Shown piece by piece: positions 19,225 through 27,478 of a DNA stretch of 37,257 nt (position 1 is the stretch's first letter; every line of letters starts with the position of its first letter). The DNA comes from a virus. The notes under the pieces are model-generated. The model had not been told where the DNA came from. It saw nothing but the letters and a program-made list of their open reading frames with translations, and ran no database searches. The stretch lies in the IMG/VR virus record IMGVR_UViG_3300046006_001093, positions 1 through 37,257 of that record; one strand, 5' to 3'. A program made the position numbers and the translations under genes.

Positions 19225-21309
19225 ATGGCAACTAATTACAAAGACATTGTGATTACCCCATCTAGGGGCGATGCAAACAATGATCCAGTCATCAAGTTTT
19301 CAGCAGGTGATGCAACTTCTAATTTAGATATGAACGTTCGCTTCTATGCAACGTCTAACGGAACTATGTCTTTTGAAGGTACCTCTGGCCAACTATTCTC
19401 TGTCACGAACGATCTCACTGGTACAATCTTCTCTGTAAACGACATATCTGGTATTCCTTCTATTGAAGTTGATGCTAACGGTAAGATATCTATGGCTCAC
19501 TTCGGTGGTAACGTAGGTATCGGTACCAAAACACCATCTAGTATCTTTGACGTAAATGGTAAAATAACTGGAAATAATTTTAGTTCATCTTTAAGTACGA
19601 ATGTCGCTTCACCATCATTTGCAATGGGAACAACTGGTATTTGGTCTAGAAATAGCTCTGTTCGTTTAAATTTCGCAATAAATGGCGCGGAATCTGGCGT
19701 TGAAGTTGGCACTAATTTATTTGCTCTAGCTTCAACTGCATATATATCATGGACAAGCGGTACTCTAGCAAGTACTAATCCTGATTTATTTTTACAGAGA
19801 GATGCTGCTAATACAATTGCGATACGAAATGGTACGGCACCGCAAACGTTTAACTCATATAAGACGTTTACAGATTCAAGTAACTATGAGCGTATGGAAT
19901 TTGGTTACATTTCTGCTCTCGGTGTTTATGGCGTTTCCAGCGGTTTTGCTGGCACAGGTACTGCTCTGCCTTTTTATGTCGGTCCTCGTGGTAGCGCACC
20001 ATATTACTTAATGACGAACAGCACTGCCCGCTGGCAGGTTTCTGGAGTCGGCCACTTTATCGCATCTACAGACAACATATACGATATTGGTACGTCTGGT
20101 TCAAATAGACCGCGTAGTGTTTATGTTTCTAACTCTATGTTTGCTCCAACATATTATGTTGATACTGGTGCGGCTGCGGCTCTTGGCACAGCAGGTCTAA
20201 CACTCAACAGAACAAATGGTGCATATATCGGTTGGTCAAACAATAATGCTACTGTTGCTCCCGATACTACAATATACTCAGATGGTGCAAATACAATTGC
20301 TCAAAGAAATGGAACAGCAGGTCAGACATATCGTCTTTATGGCACATACACTGACGTATCAAATTATGAACGTCTTGCTATCTCTGCCAACTCTTCTGGT
20401 CATTATATAATTGGTGAAGAAGGTGGAACTGGTTCAGCAAGACCATTATATCTAGGTGCCAATAATAAAACAATCGTGACTATTGACTCTAATATGAGTA
20501 TGAATGGTTCAAGTATATCCCTCGCAAACGTAGGTCCATCAGGTGGTATTCAGATATATGAAGGCACTACTACACCAAGTAGTCATTATATGCGACACAC
20601 CGCTAGAGGATTCACACACTACTACGGTAACTCTACATTTCCTCGTTCAACATTTGGAACTTATGGTGGTGGTGGAATATATGAAGGTCTAGCTTTTGGT
20701 CAAGACGGTGCATCAATTGCAACTTCAGGCGCGAGTATCGGTATACCAGAAATGCGAACATTAGCATTATGGACATCAAACGGAACATCTGAAATTGAGC
20801 GTGTGCGCATTAACGCATCTGGTAATGTTGGTATCGGTACAACAACACCCACAGCTAAACTTCATGTTATCGGTACAGCAAACGTCACATCGAATCTTGT
20901 TGTTCAAGGTGTAGATGTCACTACAGCAATAAATAATGCTAATTCTGCATACGCAAAAGCAAATGTACGTACATTGGGTATAACAGTTGATGGTAGTGGT
21001 ACTCCATTAACTACAGGAATTAAAGGTTTTGTTCCTGTTTCGTTTTCTGGAACGATAAGAAATGTCAACGTGATTGCTGATAGATCAGGCAACATTTCTT
21101 TTGATATATGGAAAACGAATAATACTATTCCAAATTCAAATAACTCTATTACTGGAAATAACTATATAAAATTGAATAATTCTCAGTATCTAAATATAAA
21201 TATATTCTCTTCATGGTCACTAACCGTCAACACAGGAGATGTTTTCGGTTTTAATGTTGTCTCAGCAAATACGCTAACAAGAGCAACTTTGACTATAACG
21301 GTAGATTAA
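19225..21309 (+). CDS. Second modular tail fibre (694 residues)
   Basis: The N-terminus (ATNYKDIVITPSRGDANNDPVIKFSAGD) is a different attachment module from the 1547-residue fibre, with similar ones known on marine phage fibres. The body carries VGIGT..P motifs at about residues 95 and 535 and two copies of the YGTYTDVSNYER-type module shared with the long fibre. Close to the C-terminus a 56-base DNA block is identical to the long fibre. The last ~115 residues (from about TLGITVDGSGTPLTTGIKG) form a separate beta-rich domain ending in RATLTITVD, likely the receptor-binding tip; I cannot name its ligand. A late-type box precedes the gene, so it may be expressed independently of the LamG genes. 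Confidence 0.85.
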   Translation: MATNYKDIVITPSRGDANNDPVIKFSAGDATSNLDMNVRFYATSNGTMSFEGTSGQLFSVTNDLTGTIFSVNDISGIPSIEVDANGKISMAHFGGNVGIGTKTPSSIFDVNGKITGNNFSSSLSTNVASPSFAMGTTGIWSRNSSVRLNFAINGAESGVEVGTNLFALASTAYISWTSGTLASTNPDLFLQRDAANTIAIRNGTAPQTFNSYKTFTDSSNYERMEFGYISALGVYGVSSGFAGTGTALPFYVGPRGSAPYYLMTNSTARWQVSGVGHFIASTDNIYDIGTSGSNRPRSVYVSNSMFAPTYYVDTGAAAALGTAGLTLNRTNGAYIGWSNNNATVAPDTTIYSDGANTIAQRNGTAGQTYRLYGTYTDVSNYERLAISANSSGHYIIGEEGGTGSARPLYLGANNKTIVTIDSNMSMNGSSISLANVGPSGGIQIYEGTTTPSSHYMRHTARGFTHYYGNSTFPRSTFGTYGGGGIYEGLAFGQDGASIATSGASIGIPEMRTLALWTSNGTSEIERVRINASGNVGIGTTTPTAKLHVIGTANVTSNLVVQGVDVTTAINNANSAYAKANVRTLGITVDGSGTPLTTGIKGFVPVSFSGTIRNVNVIADRSGNISFDIWKTNNTIPNSNNSITGNNYIKLNNSQYLNINIFSSWSLTVNTGDVFGFNVVSANTLTRATLTITVD
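20863..20918 (+). repeat. 56-nt exact repeat shared with long fibre (copy 2)
   Basis: Identical to 13966-14021, about 6.9 kb upstream, same strand and frame. The bases on either side differ, so the match ends sharply. Confidence 0.9.
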
Positions 21310-21323
21310 AAGGAACATAAAGT

Positions 21324-22283
21324 ATGCCTATTATAGTATACAGATCAACAGACCCAGGCGCACCAGCTCTTAACGGAACAGCAGGCTCACTTGTGAACGT
21401 TCTTGATGCGATTCTTGTGAACGGTTATGGTGCAAAGGCTAACGCTGGTTGGGGTATTGCAAATACAGGTACAAACAAAAGAGTTTATCGATCAAACGGA
21501 GGTTCTACACGATATTTTTATCGTGTACAGGACGATGGCCCAGGCACTGGCAACACGCGAGAAGCAAGAATTTATGGGTCTGAAGGAACAACAAACATCG
21601 ATACTCAAACTAACAAATTTCCTGCATCACAATTTATCGTAAGAAAATCAATGACTACCGACACAGCTAACAATCAATGGATTGCTGTGGCTGACAATAG
21701 AACACTATATTTCTTTAATAGAGTTCGAGATTTTCCAGGTTGGACTGCATTCATGTTTGGTGAATATTATTCACTGAAACCAACTACAGATGCAAACAAT
21801 GCAATAATTATGGGTCGTACAACGGAACAAACTAGCGTAAGCACAACATATCCTTCACCTGCAGGTGAAGGTCTAGCAACTTTATCTGCTGTTAATGCTA
21901 CAGTTGCTGGTACTGCAATGCCTAGAACTTATAATGAATTTTTTGGTCCAGTTACACCAGGCAAACATGGAAATCCTGCACATTCAGCAGCAACTTTAGT
22001 CGGGCTGTCGATATATCCTAATTTTAGTGCAAACATACATTTGACACCAATATCAATTACAGAAAACGCTGCATATCCAGTATTAAGAGGCAGAATGCGT
22101 GGTCTATATCACATTCTGCACCCAGCAAGCGCAAATCTTCAGAGCAACGTCAGTTGGACAGGCACAAGCACATGGTTAGGTGTTGGTTCAATGTCTGGCA
22201 AGACATTCATGTCAATTTCTCCGACGGCCGATGGCACTGGCATTTATGTTATTGAAACATCAGACACATGGGAGACTAATTGA
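21324..22283 (+). CDS. Tail-associated paralogue A (YRSTD family)
   Basis: 319 residues, first of three tandem paralogues. The family begins with IVYRSTDPGAPALNGTAGSL, VLDAILVNGYGAK and AGWGIA, then has RYFYRVQDDG, EARIYGSEG, WIAVADNRTLYFFNRV, FMFGEYYS in the middle, and ends with ISPTADGTGIYVIETSDTWETN. I know this family as unnamed phage proteins near tail fibres of various tailed phages. There is no enzyme motif, signal peptide or membrane segment. The pattern of short strands and conserved aromatic residues suggests a beta-rich virion domain. A ribosome site (AAAAGGAA) precedes the ATG. This copy is the most diverged of the three. Confidence 0.8.
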   Translation: MPIIVYRSTDPGAPALNGTAGSLVNVLDAILVNGYGAKANAGWGIANTGTNKRVYRSNGGSTRYFYRVQDDGPGTGNTREARIYGSEGTTNIDTQTNKFPASQFIVRKSMTTDTANNQWIAVADNRTLYFFNRVRDFPGWTAFMFGEYYSLKPTTDANNAIIMGRTTEQTSVSTTYPSPAGEGLATLSAVNATVAGTAMPRTYNEFFGPVTPGKHGNPAHSAATLVGLSIYPNFSANIHLTPISITENAAYPVLRGRMRGLYHILHPASANLQSNVSWTGTSTWLGVGSMSGKTFMSISPTADGTGIYVIETSDTWETN

Positions 22284-22314
22284 TGACTGTTACCGTTTAT
22301 AGATCCACAGATGC
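22247..22314 (+). repeat. 68-nt exact repeat across gene junction A/B
   Basis: Identical to 23227-23294. It spans the last codons of paralogue A, the overlapping stop and start (TGATG) and the first codons of paralogue B. A third copy with one change covers the end of paralogue C (24227-24273). Confidence 0.92.
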
Positions 22315-23263
22315 CAGCGCACCAACTTTGACTGGTCAAATCGGTTCACTTTGTACTGTACTTGATGCTATTCTAGTGAATGGTTATGGCGCAAAAGCCG
22401 CGGCTGGTTGGTCATTAGTTACAAGTTCACCTATACAAGGAAAAAGAACATATCGAGTTGGCGCTGGTAATATGCGAGCATACTTGCGTGTTCATGATGA
22501 TTCCCAAAACGTTTTTGCTTTAGGTCGCGAAGCTCGTCTTAGAGGTTTTGAAACTGAATCAGGATTTTCAACAGACATTGGTGCGTTTCCTTTAGCCAGC
22601 CAAGCGGGTAACGGTATCATTTTTAGAAAGTCTGCAAGTAACGACTCTACAACAAGACCTTGGGTTGCCATAGCTGATGATAGAACGTTATACTTTTTTG
22701 CATTGTCTGGTGATTATATTGGTTATTCGAGCTTTATGTTTGGTGAATACTATTCATTTAAAGGCGGTGATAACTTCAATAGTATTATTATAGGTAACGT
22801 TACAGAAAGAGCAGTGGCGGCTACTACTGGTGCTATCACTGCTGCATTGCCAACACAGGAAACATTAGATACTTTTGCAGCACCAACAGCGGCAGTTGCA
22901 GGTCACTTTGTTGCAAGAAGTTTTAGTGAGTATTACCAGCCTTCATTTCCTGTAGGTAAATATGGACATGCTGGACACTCTGCCGTAACGTCAGTTGGTC
23001 TTTATAACTACCCTAACAACTATGATAATAACATTCATTTGTGGCCAGTTACTATAGTAGAACCATATGTCAATAATGTTATTAGAGGTCGTTTAAGAGG
23101 TTTCTGGCATTTCCTACATCCAGTAGGTGTTCCTATATATGACGGTGAAACATGGTCGGGCACTGGTGATTATAACGGCAAGACATTTATGGCTATTAAA
23201 CCTACAGCACAAGGTACTGGAGTATTTGTTATTGAAACATCAGACACATGGGAGACTAATTGA
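22283..23263 (+). CDS. Tail-associated paralogue B (YRSTD family)
   Basis: 326 residues from the ATG at 22283, which overlaps the previous stop in TGATG; an in-frame TTG three bases earlier is a less likely start. It is closer to paralogue C than to A, sharing MTVTVYRSTDASAPTL, RVHDDSQNVFALGREARLRGF, PWVAIADDRTLYFF, YIGYSSFMFGEYYS, GRLRGFWHFLHPVGV and the C-terminal VIETSDTWETN. Conserved ends and frame with a variable middle suggest duplication followed by diversification of a surface-exposed protein. Role unknown; tail or fibre decoration is the best guess from position. Confidence 0.8.
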   Translation: MTVTVYRSTDASAPTLTGQIGSLCTVLDAILVNGYGAKAAAGWSLVTSSPIQGKRTYRVGAGNMRAYLRVHDDSQNVFALGREARLRGFETESGFSTDIGAFPLASQAGNGIIFRKSASNDSTTRPWVAIADDRTLYFFALSGDYIGYSSFMFGEYYSFKGGDNFNSIIIGNVTERAVAATTGAITAALPTQETLDTFAAPTAAVAGHFVARSFSEYYQPSFPVGKYGHAGHSAVTSVGLYNYPNNYDNNIHLWPVTIVEPYVNNVIRGRLRGFWHFLHPVGVPIYDGETWSGTGDYNGKTFMAIKPTAQGTGVFVIETSDTWETN

Positions 23264-23294
23264 TGACTGTTACCGTTTATAGATCCACAGATGC
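23227..23294 (+). repeat. 68-nt exact repeat across gene junction B/C
   Basis: Second copy of the 22247-22314 block, across the stop and start of paralogues B and C. Further exact stretches shared by B and C include a 44-base block encoding GRLRGFWHFLHPVG (near 23088 and 24098) and a 36-base block near 23180 and 24189. Confidence 0.92.
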
Positions 23295-24273
23295 TAGTGC
23301 ACCAACTCTTAACGGAACAGCAGGGTCACTTTGTACTGTACTTGATGCTATTCTAGTAGATGGTTATGGTGCTAAGCCTGGTGCTGGTTGGTCAAAAATA
23401 TTATCATCAACATCAAATCCACTAATTAGCGGTGGAACTGCTGGAGCAAAAAGAATTTATCGTTGCGGTTCTGGAGCTATGAGACCTTATCTTCGTGTTC
23501 ATGATGATTCCCAAAACGTTTTTGCTTTAGGTCGAGAAGCTCGTCTTAGAGGTTTTGAAGGTGCCGAATCATCTTTCGATTTGAACATTGGTGCATTTCC
23601 TACATTAGGACAGGCAGCTAACGGTATCATATATCATAAATCTGCTTGGACAGATACAGCGGCAAGACCTTGGGTTGCTATAGCTGATGATCGTACAATA
23701 TATTTCTTCTCATTACCTGGTGATTATATTGGTTATGCGAGCTTTATGTTTGGTGAATACTATTCACTGAAGTCTACTACTGACTCATATAACGGTATGA
23801 TCATTGGTCGTATAACTGAACGTACAGCCGCTGCCGCTGCATTAACTGTGGCATTATCTACACAAGAGACTCTCGAAACGCTATCAGTATTGCCTGCAAC
23901 AGTTCCAGGTCACTTCACTGCAAGAGGTTTTGGTGAACATTATCAACCATCTATGCCTGTAGGCAAACATGGTAGTGGCATACACTCTGCGACAACACTT
24001 TCAGGTCTTTTTGTATATCCCAACTCAGTTGATGCTGGTTTGTATTTGTCTCAGGTTTGGGTACACGAACCTTTAGGTAACTCGGCTGTTGTGCGCGGTC
24101 GTTTAAGAGGTTTCTGGCATTTCCTACATCCAGTAGGTGTACAAGTTGCTGATGGTGATATGTGGAATGGGACTGGTGCACTTGCTGGTAAGACATTTAT
24201 GGCTATTAAACCTACAGCACAAGGTGCTGGAGTATTTGTTATTGAAACATCAAACACATGGGAGACTAATTGA
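23263..24273 (+). CDS. Tail-associated paralogue C (YRSTD family)
   Basis: 336 residues from the ATG at 23263 (TGATG overlap with paralogue B). Same layout as B, with a longer insertion after AGWSKI (about residues 38-60, NPLISGGTAGAKRIYRCG) and a changed central part (TERTAAAAALTVALSTQE). The C-terminus differs from B by an Asp-to-Asn change near the end. Its stop is followed directly by a TTG start of the next small gene. No named function; likely a virion surface protein. Confidence 0.8.
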   Translation: MTVTVYRSTDASAPTLNGTAGSLCTVLDAILVDGYGAKPGAGWSKILSSTSNPLISGGTAGAKRIYRCGSGAMRPYLRVHDDSQNVFALGREARLRGFEGAESSFDLNIGAFPTLGQAANGIIYHKSAWTDTAARPWVAIADDRTIYFFSLPGDYIGYASFMFGEYYSLKSTTDSYNGMIIGRITERTAAAAALTVALSTQETLETLSVLPATVPGHFTARGFGEHYQPSMPVGKHGSGIHSATTLSGLFVYPNSVDAGLYLSQVWVHEPLGNSAVVRGRLRGFWHFLHPVGVQVADGDMWNGTGALAGKTFMAIKPTAQGAGVFVIETSNTWETN

Positions 24274-24519
24274 TTGGCTTTTCTCGGAAACATAGGATCA
24301 AGCACTCTTATTGCAGTAACATCAAATACCATTAATAGTGCACCTGCCAATGGTTTTCATGTTTCTGGAAATGTCACATATTTGTCTTTTGCGGCTTCTA
24401 GGTCTAACAATGTTAATTGGACTAATAAAACAAATACTAATGGTACGATCAATGTTGTCCTTGTAGCAACTTCAACAGGTATATCTGGCGGTGAAAAATC
24501 TTACGTGTTCGTGAGTTAA
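24274..24519 (+). CDS. Small Ser/Thr/Asn-rich protein, TTG start
   Basis: 81 residues. The likely start is TTG immediately after the stop of paralogue C (TGATTG), which gives MAFLGNIGSSTLIAVTSN. The composition (Ser, Thr, Asn, Val, no charged core) and alternating strands (VTYLSFAASRSN, GTINVVLVATST, KSYVFVS) suggest a small beta protein like a fibre fragment or knob. It ends the transcription unit before a possible hairpin and a new late promoter. No family recognised. Confidence 0.6.
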   Translation: MAFLGNIGSSTLIAVTSNTINSAPANGFHVSGNVTYLSFAASRSNNVNWTNKTNTNGTINVVLVATSTGISGGEKSYVFVS

Positions 24520-24524
24520 GTGTC

Positions 24525-24558
24525 TTGGTAATGATACTGTGAAATGCTGTATTGCCAA
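24525..24558 (+). terminator. Possible stem-loop between transcription units
   Basis: TTGGTAAT (24525-24532) can pair with ATTGCCAA (24551-24558), eight pairs including one G-U, with an 18-base loop. It sits in the 86-base gap just before a late promoter box. There is no T-run after it, so termination is doubtful; it could instead stabilise the 3' end of the upstream message. Confidence 0.3.
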
Positions 24559-24561
24559 ATA

Positions 24562-24569
24562 TATAAATA
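24562..24569 (+). promoter_or_regulatory. T4-type late promoter box before the propeller gene
   Basis: Exact TATAAATA in an 86-base gap, 37 bases before the ATG of the beta-propeller gene. The gap is one of the longest here and the box is flanked by AT-rich sequence. Confidence 0.7.
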
Positions 24570-24605
24570 ATAGTGAATAATATTTAATTATAACGTGAGT
24601 ATATC

Positions 24606-25580
24606 ATGAAAAATTTTGTCAGTTATGCCATCAGTAACGGTGGCAAAATCAAACCATTATTAGTAGATGCTGCATCAACAAACGGCACAGGTCTTTTTAA
24701 TCCTAGTGTGTTTGTTGATGATGATAAAACATATATCAACATACGTCATTGCCAGTATACTCTATACCACGCAGAGTTGGGCAAACACGAACATCCATAC
24801 GGCCCTCTAGTATATTTTAATCCAGAAAATGATATCACACTGACAACCACCAATTACTTTGGTGAGTTGAATGATGATCTATCAATCAAGTGGATACATA
24901 AGATTGACACTTCTAAGTTGGATGTCAAACCATTATGGGAATTTATTGGGCTAGAAGATGTACGTATTGTTAAGTGGAAGAATGCAATGTATATATGTGG
25001 TGTCAGACGAGACACAACACCAAACGGCGAAGGTCGTATGGAACTATCTGAGATAGAAATTGGTAATGGATATGTGAAAGAAGTGTCGCGCTTTCGCATA
25101 CCTGCACCTGTTCCTAATGCATCCTATTGTGAGAAAAATTGGATGCCAATTTTACATGAAGATTTTACATTCTTAAAGTGGTGTAATCCAGTCGAGATTG
25201 TATCTTTTGATCTTAAAGACGCTACATGTAAAACAAAATTTTTAGGTAATCAAGTTAACTTCGATAGAGATCAGAGGGGCGGTGGTCAAGTAATTTTGTG
25301 GGAAGACGGATATCTGACGCTCACACATGAGACTGATTTGTTCAATAGTGAAGTCGGTAAGAAAAACGCGACATATAAACATCGGTTTATTCATTGGGAC
25401 AAAAATTGGAATGTAATTACCAAGTCGCCTGTATTCTCGTTTATGGATGCAAAGATTGAGTTTGCATGTGGATTAGCTAAGAAGAATGATAAGATACTAA
25501 TCACATTTGGTTTTCAAGATAATGCTGCGTTCGTATTAGAATGTCCTAGTGATGCTGTGAAGGAATTTATAAATGCTTGA
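24606..25580 (+). CDS. GH43/GH130-like five-bladed beta-propeller protein
   Basis: 324 residues. The repeating pattern fits a five-bladed propeller of the GH43/GH130 (mannoside phosphorylase-like) group: FNPSVFVDDDKTYINIRH (31-48), GLEDVRIVKWKNAMYICG (115-132), CEKNWMPIL (175-183), RGGGQVILWEDGYLTLTH (224-241), HRFIHWDKNW (259-268) and IEFACGLA (284-291). The Leu-Glu-Asp, Glu-Lys-Asn-Trp and Glu-Phe motifs correspond to family positions that bind sugar or phosphate. Families like this act on or bind mannose-type and related glycans. No signal peptide, so it would work in the host cytoplasm or on the virion. It overlaps by eight bases the TPR-methyltransferase fusion, and the two probably modify or build the same glycan. 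Substrate unknown. Confidence 0.7.
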   Translation: MKNFVSYAISNGGKIKPLLVDAASTNGTGLFNPSVFVDDDKTYINIRHCQYTLYHAELGKHEHPYGPLVYFNPENDITLTTTNYFGELNDDLSIKWIHKIDTSKLDVKPLWEFIGLEDVRIVKWKNAMYICGVRRDTTPNGEGRMELSEIEIGNGYVKEVSRFRIPAPVPNASYCEKNWMPILHEDFTFLKWCNPVEIVSFDLKDATCKTKFLGNQVNFDRDQRGGGQVILWEDGYLTLTHETDLFNSEVGKKNATYKHRFIHWDKNWNVITKSPVFSFMDAKIEFACGLAKKNDKILITFGFQDNAAFVLECPSDAVKEFINA

Positions 25581-27450
25581 TGCTTTTATTGTTGATTATG
25601 CGAACGATTCAGAAAATCCAATCAAGAACTATAAAGTTGGTTTAGAGTATGAACGACTTGGTCATACAGCAGCCGCCATTTCATATTTTCTACGTGCAGC
25701 CGAGAGAACTGACAATGATGATTTGTCTTATGAGTGTTTGATACGTATAGGTTTCTGTTTTGAACGTCAACGAAACAGAAACTACACAGTCAAAAGTATG
25801 TTCTATGCTGCTATGTCATTGATTCCAGAAAGACCAGAAGCATATTATCATTTATCTAGAATGCTAGAGAGTGAAAAACAACATTTTGAAGCATACTCGA
25901 TGGCCGAAGTTGGCTTAACCATCAGTAAGACCGATTTTAACAATCTCAATATCGATTATGGTGGTCGTGGTTACTTACTCTTTCAGAAAGCAGTTAATGC
26001 ATGGTGGAGAGGTAGATGTATGGAAGCCAGAAAGATATTCCAGGACATCCTCAACAATCATTGGTCAGAACTGGATGATAAACATAAGAATTTGGTTGAA
26101 AACAATATAACATCGCTTGGTTCTGGACCATATAGTTATGCATTCAAAATGTATAAAGATGATATGTATGACAAGCTACGGTATAAATTTCCTGGTTCTG
26201 ACAAAATCAAGAACAACTATTCTCAAGTATATCAAGACTTGTTTATCTTATCATTGCTCAACGGTAAACGAAATGGATCTTTCTTAGAAATCGGTGGTGC
26301 CGACCCTTGGATGGGTAATAACACAGCCCTATTAGAAACAGAGTTTGATTGGACTGGTGTCTCTATTGAATATGATAAGAAGTTTATTGATAACTATAAG
26401 GTAAATAGACCTAAAACTAAAGTTCTACACCATGATGCACTAACTGTTGATTACACTAAGGTATTATCAGAGAACTATGGTGATAGTAAGATCATCGACT
26501 ATCTTCAACTGGACATTGAACCAGCTAAAAATACCTATGAATGTATGATGAAGATTCCATTTGATGATTTTAAATTTCGTGTGATTACTTATGAGCATGA
26601 CTACTATGCAGACATAACAAGATCATACCGTGACAAATCTAGAGAATACCTTAAATCAAAAGGATATGTGTTAGTTGTAAATGATATCTCACCTGATGGT
26701 ATATGTAACTTCGAAGATTGGTGGGTTCATCCAGAACTAATTGATATTGATATTCTCAATAGTATGATCGATACTGACGAAAAAACAAAATCTGCTACAG
26801 ACTATATGTTTCCAGATAAACCAATCAAGATAGAGCATATGTCTGAGATGAAAGATTATAATATCTACAATAGTAATATGAGAAAGACTTCATGGATTGT
26901 AGATAGTTTTTACTCCGAGCCTGAAAAAATAAGAAAGTTTGCTCTTGAACAAAATTATCTAGAGGGTGGATTAGGTAGAGGTTTTATTGGTCGCAGAACA
27001 CAGCAACAGTTTCTATTTCCAGGCCTAAAAGAAAAGTTTCAAGACATTATGGGCAAGACCATTACCAAGTGGGAAGATTATGGAATGAACGGTAGATTTC
27101 AGATAGCATGGTCTGGTGAACCATTAGTATATCATTGCGACAGCCAAAGGTGGGGAGGTATGTTATATCTCACACCAGGTGCACCATATCAATGTGGCAC
27201 AACTCTTTATGCAAACAAGCAAACTAGAGCTAGGACATACTATGACCAGGGTTGGGATGCAGCATGGACAAATGTGCCTGGTGATTGTCATCTAGATGGA
27301 ACACCATTCGAATCAGTTGATGTTCTTGGTAATGTGTATAATCGTCTTGTTATCTTCGATGCATCTTGTATTCACTCAGCATCTCAGTATTTTGGTACCG
27401 TTAAAACAAATGCTCGATTGTGGCAGATGTTCTTCTTTGATACTGAATGA
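25573..27450 (+). CDS. TPR / FkbM methyltransferase / 2OG-Fe(II) oxygenase-like fusion
   Basis: 625 residues with three parts. Residues 1-200 are TPR-like helical repeats (YEREGH-like GLEYERLGHTAAAISYFLRA, then PEAYYHLSRMLES). Residues about 215-395 are an FkbM-type SAM methyltransferase: glycine-rich motif FLEIGGADPWMGNNT (237-251), acidic strand end SIEYDKK (264-270) and DYLQLDIEP (309-317). Residues about 435-625 resemble the DUF6445 / 2OG-Fe(II) oxygenase fold, with a possible iron triad His521, Asp523 (YHCDSQRWGGMLYL) and His601 (FDASCIHSAS) and Arg615 near the end as a possible 2OG contact. FkbM enzymes O-methylate sugars or small molecules. With the propeller gene upstream, glycan tailoring is the most likely job, on the host surface or on the virion. 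Domain calls are from motifs only; substrates are unknown. Confidence 0.78.
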   Translation: MLDAFIVDYANDSENPIKNYKVGLEYERLGHTAAAISYFLRAAERTDNDDLSYECLIRIGFCFERQRNRNYTVKSMFYAAMSLIPERPEAYYHLSRMLESEKQHFEAYSMAEVGLTISKTDFNNLNIDYGGRGYLLFQKAVNAWWRGRCMEARKIFQDILNNHWSELDDKHKNLVENNITSLGSGPYSYAFKMYKDDMYDKLRYKFPGSDKIKNNYSQVYQDLFILSLLNGKRNGSFLEIGGADPWMGNNTALLETEFDWTGVSIEYDKKFIDNYKVNRPKTKVLHHDALTVDYTKVLSENYGDSKIIDYLQLDIEPAKNTYECMMKIPFDDFKFRVITYEHDYYADITRSYRDKSREYLKSKGYVLVVNDISPDGICNFEDWWVHPELIDIDILNSMIDTDEKTKSATDYMFPDKPIKIEHMSEMKDYNIYNSNMRKTSWIVDSFYSEPEKIRKFALEQNYLEGGLGRGFIGRRTQQQFLFPGLKEKFQDIMGKTITKWEDYGMNGRFQIAWSGEPLVYHCDSQRWGGMLYLTPGAPYQCGTTLYANKQTRARTYYDQGWDAAWTNVPGDCHLDGTPFESVDVLGNVYNRLVIFDASCIHSASQYFGTVKTNARLWQMFFFDTE

Positions 27451-27451
27451 T

Positions 27452-27459
27452 TATAAATA
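27452..27459 (+). promoter_or_regulatory. T4-type late promoter box before the glycine-rich adhesin
   Basis: Exact TATAAATA in a 28-base gap, 19 bases before the ATG at 27479, with AAGAGGA at 27467-27473 as ribosome site. Confidence 0.7.
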
Positions 27460-27478
27460 ATACTAAAAGAGGACCACT

